A stretch of 64,000 nt of DNA, taken from assembly GCA_963693315.1 (NCBI GenBank), contig OY856186.1, positions 460,328,272 to 460,392,271 of the forward strand. Direction: 5' to 3'. This document shows, in pieces, positions 32,705 to 42,483 of this stretch. Below the pieces are notes generated by a model. It ran no database searches. It saw nothing but the letters and a program-made list of their open reading frames with translations, and was not told where the DNA came from. A program made the position numbers and the translations under genes. The stretch's first letter is position 1. Each line of letters opens with the position of its first letter. This stretch comes from Diogma glabrata. Its lineage: Eukaryota; Arthropoda; Insecta; Diptera; Cylindrotomidae.

Positions 32705-33425
32705 TTACTAGTTTCCCACCGTAGCAATTTGCTAGCTAGTATAGTTTAATAAAGTATAATAGCAACGGTGTGAAAGCAAACTATCACAACAATTATTTTA
32801 AATTTGCTATTTTCATTTGCTAGCTAGTAAATATAATACTTATCAAATAAAGTATAATATCAACGGTGTGAAACGCAATTATTATTTTATAGGTGAAATG
32901 TCATTTTATGAAATTCGTAAACATTGTGTTTTCTTGCGATTTTTAGCTTGTAAGATTCATTTCTGATATTTAATAAATTAAAGTGTATGTATTAATTGTT
33001 GATTATGTTGATTATGTATAATTGTTGATATGTTTAGTATAGCATTAAATAAATGAGTAGGACATGAAAAACGTAGTCAACGTAGACGTTTGGTTTTCGT
33101 GAGAGAATTATTTAAAAAAGACGTTATAGAATAAAACTTATATGTATTTTATGCTGTTCAAAAACAGTGGCAGAGCTGGTCTAAATCTAGTTTGATTTTC
33201 TCTGGGTTGTAAATTTCATTTTAAAAACTATAACGCTAATATCAAATATAAAATTGACAGTACGGTATTTTGATATATCAATTTTATTCTAGTGTCAAGT
33301 TAGGTTTGGTTTCCCACCGAAACATTATCTTAATATAATATGAACGGTGAGAAATCAAACTAATATCAAATATTTGCTATACTAGATAGTAAATTTCTGC
33401 GGTGGGAAACTAGTAATAGTTAGTA
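32705..33425. mobile_element. ~720-bp non-autonomous DNA element
   Basis: TTACTAGTTTCCCACCGTAG (about 32708) is mirrored at the right as CTGCGGTGGGAAACTAGTAA (about 33396-33415). The inner CTAGCTAGTATAG is matched by the reverse of CTATACTAGATAG. No coding sequence. It contains copy 2 of the 31486 repeat. Confidence 0.55.
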
Positions 33426-33961
33426 CAATTACAACATAGGTAAACATAGCATTATTTGGTTTCGAGGGTTCTAACTTCGATCTATTTACTCTTCACAAAC
33501 AACTCGATTACCTTCCATTTGTCAAAATAAAAAAATTCAATAAATTTTTATTGAGCAAAAAGGAGACACAGCTAGTCATTTCGTATCGGTAAAAATTTTT
33601 AAACATCAAATGATTTAGTCATTACATATTTAACACAAAGGATTACTTATAATTTAGCGAAAAAATTAAGTAAATAAAGTTTTATTTGAATAACAACTTC
33701 TACTTTAAGTTATTGAAACATTTAATTTTATATTTAAAAAATTCAAGCTCTCTTAAAAAGGGTGAGAAATAGAGAATGTGATTTCTTCATATTAAATGAA
33801 GACAAGTGTGGTGTGACATTACATTAATAACTTTGAAAAAAGTTATTTTAGAAATTTTACGAATGTAAAGTTTAATAATTAATTATAAATACATTGGAAT
33901 AAAAATTTATTTTGTGAAAAATTGAATATATCAAACAGTATAAATAAAATAAAGTTCTACA

Positions 33962-34060
33962 ATGAGTTGGGAACCTCAACCGCAAGATTTGCATCGGACT
34001 ATAACATTATTAAAAGAGTCACAATCACCAGATACAGCGACACAGAGAGCAGTTCAAAGG
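33962..34060 (+). CDS. TNPO1: Transportin, exon 1
   Basis: The ATG at 33962 begins MSWEPQPQDLHRTITLLKES, then QSPDTATQRAVQR, the N-terminus of transportin (karyopherin beta-2), ending at donor AGG/GTAAAT in phase 0. It joins exactly in frame to exon 2 at 61046 ([15 protein letters not shown]), recreating a conserved helix of the first HEAT repeats. The first exon is 99 coding bases; the 5' UTR upstream is not delimited. Confidence is high because the join matches the known protein residue by residue across the 27-kb intron. Confidence 0.9.
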
Positions 34061-35127
34061 GTAAATATTAGAAAGAAATATTTGTTATTAAAGTAAATAT
34101 GGTAATAAGTTGGGTATTTATAATTTGTTTTAGATATATTAAAACGCGTTGAATTTTTAAAGTGTGCTTTATCTTGTCTAAATTATCTTATACATAGTAT
34201 ATAAGTTGAAAGCGTGTTACACTGTTGCTTAAGTGTAAACCAAAGTTTACACTTTACTTGTATTTCTAATATCGGGTTTTTGTGTGTCCTAATCTAAAGG
34301 GTAATTATGTAAATATGTATCAAAATTGGCCTAAAAACAGATGTCATTGGCGTATTTAACATTTCTGTTTTCGTGTTCCACGTTTTGGTTACAAATGTTT
34401 ATTACCAGCTGATACATAAATTACTACTTTTTATGGAATTAAATTCTCATTCATAACTGAAACTTGGTAGCTATTCGTCAGAATAAATAAAAAAGTTATC
34501 GTGACCCCGTTCACCATGAATCTGAAATGCTGAAATCGTAATTAACTATCCTTATGGATAGGACGGATGATAATCTAGATTATTTAGTTTCGGTGCTTCT
34601 TTGCTTGCATTAGATTATTTATATTAATAAGTGCAGTATAATTTTTTGGCGGAATATGGATTGAAGTTAGCTCGACATAAATAATATAGCCTTTTTCACG
34701 ATGGGGCAGTTATCAAGCTGGAAACAATTCAATAAATAAAATGCAATGTGAAGTATAATAGTCTTAGTTTTAAGTTAGGGTACAGATCGTCATATAAATA
34801 GAACCATTTCGAAAAAGCTTTATATTTAGGTATAGTTAACCGAGTAACTTTATTGGAAGGAATTTTAAATTTGGCGTAGCACCTAGTGCTTTTTTTTTAA
34901 ATAATTTCTAGTCATATTTTTTTTAAAGCAATATTGATTTAAAGCAAACAATAATTGTAAAGTAGAATATGAAAAGTATGATTTTCCTAACAATTAAAAA
35001 AGAACCCTCTATATTTGTTTTCATTAATTAAGTCGATCGATAATGTAGTTAATAAAATTGACATTTTTCGAATGTTTTATACTTCAGTGCATTTTTATCA
35101 TAAAAAAAATAGAGAAAAGCGATAAAA

Positions 35128-36354
35128 ATGGCGTCAGCGTCTACGACTGGAATTAAAATTGTAAATTTAACTAATTTAGCGAAAATCGAAAGTTTTTTAA
35201 ATGGATCAGCATATCGTGAAGTTATAGAAAATAGTGAAAATTACAATACAAGATTATGTATTGAAAGAAGACTGCGTATGCCATTTTTAGATCCACAAAC
35301 AGGAGTTGCCCAAAATCATTCCGCTTTGTTTATGAAAAGAAAACAACGTATGCCTGGTTTTCGTGATGGTCAAATTTATACCTATCCAGCTGCTAGATGG
35401 CGAAAATCAAGACGTCAGTACTTAAGCAACCATCGACCATTTGGCATGTTACGTGAACACCATGATGGAGATTCTGTTGGGTTGGATAGTTCATCAGTTG
35501 GCGGTGCTGATACAGATAGTAAAGATAGTCAAAATATCCGGGAAGAAGTTACAAAAGATTGGTATTATGATGAAATGGAAATACACGAAATGGAAGCTTT
35601 TCATGATCCAGAGCCAGATTCAGATTTTGATTATGATGATCATTATGGAGGTCGGAAAAAGAGAAAGAAAGGTCAACCACGAGGTGGTAGTAGGGGAGGA
35701 ATAACTGAAACACCTACTAAAAGAGGAAAAGGAGGACCAAGAGGTCGACGTAAAACTGCAAATTTACTTAATCCAGATTCTCCTCACACTTCGGGAACAT
35801 CTAGTGGTCGAGGAAGAGGTTGGCGTTGGATAGCACAAACAGCTGCAACAACACACGTACCTCGCAGCACAGCTTCCCCATCTAGTTTCTTAGAAGATTC
35901 TCACTTAAATCTTAGCAATTTATCTGAAAAGGGAAATCAAGATGATACCTCTAATGAAGATGTTACACGGTTGAAACTATTAAACGAATTAAGAAAACCA
36001 ACACCATATCCTTCACCCTATTGCGATTTTTGTCTTGGCGATGCAAATGAAAATAAAAAAACAAAAGCGGCCGAAGAATTAGTTTCTTGTTCAAATTGTG
36101 GTAGATCTGGACATCCAACATGTCTTCAGTTTACTCCGAATATGATGATATCGGTGAAACGTTATAAGTGGCAATGCATTGAATGTAAATATTGTTCCAT
36201 TTGCGGAACATCAGATAATGATGATCAATTGTTATTTTGTGATGACTGTGATCGAGGTTATCATATGTATTGCTTAATACCTCCATTAACTGTTCCACCA
36301 GAAGGGTCATGGAGTTGTAAATTATGTTTGGAAGAATTTCATGATAATAAATAA
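35128..36354 (+). CDS. d4: d4/requiem-family (DPF) double-PHD chromatin protein, intronless
   Basis: DPF/BAF45 proteins are subunits of BAF (SWI/SNF) chromatin remodelling complexes whose tandem PHD fingers read acylated histone H3 tails. This 408-residue ORF is complete. It has an N-terminal requiem domain (about 14-100; HSALFMKRKQRMPGFRDGQI, YPAARWRKSRRQYL) and an acidic stretch (DPEPDSDFDYDDHYGG, about 160-175). Basic, AT-hook-like segments follow (RKKRKKGQPRGGSRGG; KRGKGGPRGRRK). PHD1 (299-353, YCDFCLGD...CSNCGRSGHPTC) and PHD2 (353-402, CSICGTSDNDDQLLFCDDCD, RGYHMYC) keep all zinc ligands. The central C2H2 finger of vertebrate DPF1-3 is absent. The start has context AAAAATGG; a candidate poly(A) signal AATAAA is at 36597. 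The gene lies inside transportin intron 1 on the same strand. Under no visible decay, it is likely functional. Confidence 0.9.
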   Translation: MASASTTGIKIVNLTNLAKIESFLNGSAYREVIENSENYNTRLCIERRLRMPFLDPQTGVAQNHSALFMKRKQRMPGFRDGQIYTYPAARWRKSRRQYLSNHRPFGMLREHHDGDSVGLDSSSVGGADTDSKDSQNIREEVTKDWYYDEMEIHEMEAFHDPEPDSDFDYDDHYGGRKKRKKGQPRGGSRGGITETPTKRGKGGPRGRRKTANLLNPDSPHTSGTSSGRGRGWRWIAQTAATTHVPRSTASPSSFLEDSHLNLSNLSEKGNQDDTSNEDVTRLKLLNELRKPTPYPSPYCDFCLGDANENKKTKAAEELVSCSNCGRSGHPTCLQFTPNMMISVKRYKWQCIECKYCSICGTSDNDDQLLFCDDCDRGYHMYCLIPPLTVPPEGSWSCKLCLEEFHDNK

Positions 36355-37750
36355 TAATATTATTTTAAATCTCAGTATTAAGATAAGACAAAATTAACAC
36401 AACCCTCCAAATAGTTATGATTAAATTAAGTTTGGCAGCTCCACACTCTAATAGTTATGGTCTATGATAAAAAACTACTAAGTTTATATCACCGCAATAT
36501 TATTAGTTAATGAAATGAAACGGGAAATTTAAATGTTTATTTTTTACGTCTGTAGTTAATACCTTAAATTTGTGTATGAAAACAAACATACCTTGTAATA
36601 AATTTGTGTGAATATTATCATTACCTACAGTTTTTTTTAATTGTAAATAAATGTTGGAAATGAAACACTACAATAAAACAATGTTTTGTATAATTGTTCT
36701 TATTTTTGTATTAAAAATATTTAATTTTTTATTTAATTTTAGTTATTTATTCTTATGTATTTTCTGTTACATGGATAAGAAAATTGTAAAATCAATTATA
36801 ACAAAAAATAAAATTATGAGTAAGATGAAAATACGGATGAGTTCTAAGATATGTTATTCAGATTTATTTTTAGTAGATATGCAATAAGTCAAATATAGGA
36901 CTTAGGTATACTTTTATACTCCCATGGTGCCGAGTTGTCTTGCAAACTTGGAAATTTTAGGGAATTTTGAGTTTCTGGAAAAGCAAAGGAAATAACAAAA
37001 AAAAGAAGAGAGAGGTGATGTAAGAGACAAAACAGTTGTGCTATCCTACGTAAGTTACTAAAACATCTCGATTGAACAAGACTGGATCACTCCGATGCAG
37101 ATGTTCTTGCCATAGTAAACACTAGCCGTAGTGATGGTGAATAATCGAATGATTCCGTTTGAATAAAAGTAATAAAAAATGAAAAAATAAAGTCCTACAA
37201 AATTCAAACCCGTTTCAATTTTCTCGGTTCTTACTAAGATATTTGAGAAATATTAATTTTAATTGATAAATACCTATACGTATTAATTTAAGCTTCTTAG
37301 GATCATCAAAAACTCTAAACGGCTATAACACAGTAGTGTTTTTACAATAGCTTTATATGGAACTGGCAGAAACAAACAATTCAAATATTTTAATTCAACT
37401 GATATTGTGGAGGAAATTAGAGCATAATTTCCTAATTGTGAGGTTACAGTTACCGGTGAACTAAACGTCCACAACAAACCGTAGTTAGAATTTTCTCAAA
37501 CGACCCACGGCGGCAACAATGGATGTCTGGCAGAATTATTTGTCGCATTACACGACCTGTCTCAAATTGTAAAAAGCTCAAATTTCCTGGCAATGGCCTG
37601 ATATTACGAGTGTCTATTTCGAAAAAGGTAATATTGGAAATTCTGTCCTATTTAATCACATCAGTATCAAAACTGTTTTACTAAAAACGAGCTCTCAAAT
37701 CCCGTAAAATGTTTCGCTTCTCAAAAATGGACACCAACAGTTTCCGAACT
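36355..37750. other. Intron DNA downstream of d4
   Basis: The first ~250 bp is probably d4 3' UTR (AATAAA at 36597 and about 36645). The rest is AT-rich, with one low-complexity ORF (36651-36887) that I do not consider a gene. Confidence 0.45.
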
Positions 37751-37769
37751 TTTTATAGTGACGATGTAA

Positions 37770-38550
37770 ATGTTTCTGCTCAAAACTTTTATTGGAACCT
37801 TTCAATTCGTTTTTGATAAGTTCGCTCCCTTCTCAATAATGAAATCCCAGCAAGAACAAAAAGGCGAATGTAAAAGCATTCGTTTATTGGAAGTCACAAT
37901 TTCCAACGGCTTACTCTCGAACGATTATATAATAGGCAAACAGCGAATCCTCAATAGATGTAAAGAATATTGCACCACGCATAAATTACTCCACATTTAT
38001 AAGTTCTTGTATGGAGTATTGTTGTCAAGTGTGGGGTGCTGGATCTCTTTCCAACCTAGCTCTTTTCGACTCTTCAAAGCGGGGATGTTGGTGATAGAAA
38101 TTTAACATGTGCGAATTTTAACATTTAATCTTTTCTACAATACCGCCGTACTGTTGTTTATCTCGTTGTATTTTTGTAAAAAAAATCGTCACCAGCAGTG
38201 CTCGAAATGAAATTGGATCCATCATGCCTCAAATATATTCTTTTTTCCCGTTTTACTCGTCAATCGGTTTGTGCAAACGTGGAGATCACTGACTGTCATA
38301 GTGACAGAATGCAGATTTGCTTCTTTGTCTGTACAACGTACAGATGGAGTGCTTTGCCCGAATCAATAATCTCGACGGTCTTAAATCAACTAAGGTTTAA
38401 AATAAACGTCCATCAACACCTCAGAACGCATTGTGTTGTGGAAGCTATAGGTCTGAAAAGCTTTCTATGCGTTGTTGTGACACATATTATAATTCCTATT
38501 ACTAATAATTTTTATTTAAAAAGAAATGTAAAACAATACGTGTTTTGGTA
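37770..38550 (+). pseudogene. LINE RT thumb and 3'-end relic (same family as 27760-28150)
   Basis: SIRLLEVTISNGLLSND..LNRCKEYCTTHKLLHIYKFLYG, LLSSVGCWISFQPSSFRLFKAG (37870-38090), then YRWSALPESIISTVLNQLRFKINVHQHLR (38338-38425). Both this copy and the one near 28100 end with a shared non-coding phrase (GTTGTTGTGACACATATT). Decayed. Confidence 0.6.
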
Positions 38551-38782
38551 AAAAGGAAGAGGGACGGTTAATTTGCTTTTCTTTGTTAGGGACGCTGCGG
38601 AGGAAATAAAAATAAATGCAAATGCCTTTAAAAAGTTTTAGGAAAAAAAAATGTAAAACCCAATAAGTCAGCTAGCATATTTCTTGATCATATGACGCTC
38701 TTTCTCAATACCATATTAACGTGTCATTCCTTTGAGCAAACAATTGCGTGCCATCATCAAGAAAATAGATAGTGCTACCTTT

Positions 38783-38935
38783 GACTGAATAAATTTCATC
38801 CGTCAGCACCTTTAAGATATCACAGTGTTGGCTAGTGATATCTTACTTCCAGTTCCAGTGGTGTGCGGTATTTCACGTTAATCCGTATATCGTAAGCAGG
38901 GACTGGAGTACACTGATCTCTCTATGCGTCAACTG
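38783..38935 (+). repeat. Dispersed repeat family R, copy 3
   Basis: TGACTGAATAAATTTCATCC, CAGCACCT..AAGATATCAC, CTTCCAGTTCCAGTGGT, CACGTTAATCC and AGCAGGGACTGGAGTAC occur in the order seen in the other copies; this and copy 4 are the most complete. Confidence 0.6.
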
Positions 38936-39551
38936 TTGTGTTGAATGAGATTATATCTTGGGTACATAACTTTTGGTATGAAAGAAAATTTGGGTCAAAG
39001 TTGACTGTGTCGCACCGGATGTGTTAAGTTTTCGTGAAAACAAATTGGCGAAGAGATCTTATCATAAACTTAATGAACAACATATACAAACCTTAGACCA
39101 CCAATTCGAACATTGGTATCATCATTCCAAATTTCCAAAATGCATTCAACAACGACCATATTCTTATTAAGACAATGTAATTCATCAAAATTCCTGCTGA
39201 TTACATGTATATGATATACGAAGCCTTGATAAATGATAAACAGAAAAATATGTTTTGAACACGACAAAATTAAAATTCATAGAGGGCTAGTAATGGCGCC
39301 GCTCTATCCACCAACTACTAAATACTCATACAATTCTAATTGAAAACTGGATATAGTTAGTTTATAGAAACTATTCAAAAAATAGATATAATACAAAAAA
39401 ATATAAATAGCAGTTTCAGAATATGTATGGCTTTTCTTACGAATATTACGCCGATCACAACATTATAGCTGAAATAGATCTTTCCTTATAACTAAAACTA
39501 GACAAACAAGTTTTTAACTACATACTAAATCAAATATATTTGAACTCAAAC

Positions 39552-39559
39552 ATTGGAGA
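39552..39559. repeat. hAT-like target-site duplication, left copy (ATTGGAGA)
   Basis: Recurs at 60385-60392. Eight bases is the hAT duplication length. Confidence 0.7.
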
Positions 39560-40699
39560 ATAGAGTTTGCATGCCGGGATTTACCGAGCGGGAATTCCCG
39601 GGAAATTAGCTATTTTATCTAATCCCGATTCTGATACAGGCGGATTGGGCTTAAACTAAAGTGGTTTGAATAAGTTTTCGTTAGTGACTGAGTCAGAATA
39701 GAGTTCATGGAAGCAAAAACAGAGATTTGAACGTCGAAGTTGTCTTTCCTTTTTTTTTATTTAAGTATAAAAACCACTTCACGCAGTTTACACAAAACCA
39801 ATTATATAATTTTTAACTATACCTAATGGTATACATAATGGCATAATGGTTTGTTCCTTAGCAGCAAAATTTATCTTAGTTTTTTATTTTATATTATTTA
39901 AGTTTCGTCACACAAACGAAAACCTTAATTTATTTTAAATTAATTTTCGTTTTTTTTATAACATATATTATATCTTCCGGTTATAAAAATTTTATAACAA
40001 TTTATAGATTTGTCTAGTTTATAATCTATAGCACTACTTTATAACTGTTATAGTGATATTTCAAAACAAAACACCAAAATCACAATGACTAAACTATACA
40101 CTTCGCAAAAATTAACTTAAACTTTTAACCGTTAAAAACAAAAACCGTTAATCCTTCACTTTAAACTGTTAACCTTTTAAACAGTTACCGACAAACTTGA
40201 ACAAAATCGAATTTATGTGAACATCAGTCCATCAGTCCACTTCAAAATTCATTTCCTGATAATTCAAAATTTTTCATTTTTTCCCTCCAAAGTTTTTGAA
40301 GTTTTCGCCAATTCATTAAAGTTATAAAATTTATTTGTAACTTGATTTGTTTTCAAATTACCAAATCAAAGAAAATTCAATTAATATACCAAGGTTAATA
40401 AAACTTAATATCCACACATTAATTATTGTAATTCATAATTTCACGTGTCTTCAAATAGTTTATTTACCTTAGTTTGGTGTTATAAAATTTGCAACGTTAA
40501 GGATGTATAGATAGTCAAATCGCGTAGTACATCTAATAAAATTTCAAACAAATTATTATGTAAAAATTTCAATACAGGAATGCTTTTTATCAATTACAAC
40601 AATTTTCTATGATAGAATATTTCCAAAACATTATATAATTTCCTAGTACTAAAAAATATGTGTCTCTAATTTGACTACCGCTACTATATGGAAAAGTAG

Positions 40700-40896
40700 A
40701 TCTGGCAACGTCGCAGTCAGTCAAATATATTTATTATTTTAATTATAAATTATTTTGTTTTATTGTTGCGTGTCCTGTTGGAATAAATAAATATATTTAT
40801 TATTTTATTTTAAAATCTGACTGTCACGATATCTTATTATGAACACGAACGATGAGAAAAGACTTCTCTTTGACCGACACACACAACGTTGCCAGA
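40700..40896. mobile_element. ~197-bp MITE inside the hAT-like element
   Basis: ATCTGGCAACGTCG...GTCAGTCAAA at 40700 is inverted as TTTGACCGAC...CAACGTTGCCAGAT ending at about 40896. Non-coding, very AT-rich centre. Confidence 0.5.
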
Positions 40897-41808
40897 TTTT
40901 CTTACTGCAAATGGCGGTTAGCTTTCCGGTGTACGCAGCAGATTTTACAAATTTTTAAATTGAATATTTACGTCTGATTGCCGGTGACACCGCTGTTTTT
41001 TGGGCTCAAAAAATCATAAATCGCACAGAGAAACTCAACGTAAGTTTTTTTTGTCGGGTGTCTTTGCAAGAACATTCTGAATTTTTAATTTTTCTAACAA
41101 ATTTTGATACTTCCGCCGAATATAACATAGAGTGAATGATAACTTTGAAATTGATTATTTCGCGAAAATTGTCGGTGAGATCTAAATTTTTTGATTCCAA
41201 TCGATGCAGGAACGTTTATTCTGTAATATATTTTAAAATCCGACGTAAATCTTTGATTTAATAAATGTTATATAACCCTTAAACGATGCAAATTATACTT
41301 GCTGTGGATTTCTTGGACCAAATATTTAGTAAAACAAATAAACTTGACATAAATTTTGGAGACGGTCATTAGAATTTAGAAGAGTAATTAGAAACGATTA
41401 GATACTAAGAGTTGGCAATGTGACGAATGGAAGGAAAATTAATATAAAAGATTTTCCATCCGGCACAATTCCCGGGATTTTTATTGATTTCTCTGTTTTT
41501 TTGATTTCTTCAGTTCGATGTAATATGTAAAACATCGCGATATTGTTGATCATATTGCACGACTGAACACTTTCATTATTTCTTTCTTTAACAATGAAGG
41601 AAGGGTTGTAACATATTTCATAATACATCAGGTTACAAAAGCTTTCAATCGTTGCTTAATTCAAAAGGCCAAACAATCAATAGTTCGGATATATTGAATT
41701 ACATAAAAATATAATATAAATATATAAATATTTGTTTAAGTAACTTCGAATTTAATATCGATGTATGTATCAAGTAAAATTATATCGTTGATAAATATCG
41801 ATATATGT

Positions 41809-42036
41809 TGTTGTGCCCAGCCTCTTCAGTGGTCCCCTCGCTTGTTCTATTTCTTGCTTTATCGTTTTTTGGAATCCACTGACGTGATAAGATCACAACT
41901 TTTACCCAAAATTTTATTGAAACTCAAAATGTAGATTATTCATTTATTTATTCATTTATTTGAATTATTCATTTATTTGTAACCACTTCTTTTAATTTTA
42001 ATAATTTATAACACAATGTAACACAAATTAAAATTA

Positions 42037-42042
<6 letters not shown>
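41809..42042 (-). repeat. 3' LTR of the non-coding LTR element, distal part
   Basis: 234 bp identical to 58597-58830; the remaining 360 bp is at 53649-54008 beyond the LINE insertion. Confidence 0.88.
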
Positions 42043-42076
<34 letters not shown>

Positions 42077-42483
42077 TTTCCAAAAAAATGATACATTTTG
42101 TGTAGGAAAACATTATTTAAATTAAATTAATAAATTTCATTTCCAAAATAGCTAAGTAAATATTAATGTCTTATTCGACTAACCTATAATAATAATAATA
42201 CTAGATAGAAATTAACGTATGTATATAACCAAAAAAATAGAATAGTATACACATAAAAAAGGAACAATTATAATTAAACAATCCAATTATTTTCATTTAT
42301 AATTCATCAGGGAACAGAATCAACAACAACAGCAGCTGTAACAACAACAACATCATTCGTAAAATCAATATCAACGATGGCATGAATAGTTTTGGAAATT
42401 TAGAGCATAATTTGATAGATACAACAAAAAAAAAAAAAAGTAAATTAAGTTCATCAGTCAATAAGCAACACGACTTCAAATTA

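Noticed and set aside
35128..36354. d4 as a proven retrogene
   Set aside because: Lack of introns fits, but no poly(A) tract or target duplication was found, and the parental gene is not in view.
36651..36887. 78-residue ORF downstream of d4
   Set aside because: Hydrophobic low-complexity translation of AT-rich DNA, probably beyond the d4 3' UTR; no family recognised.
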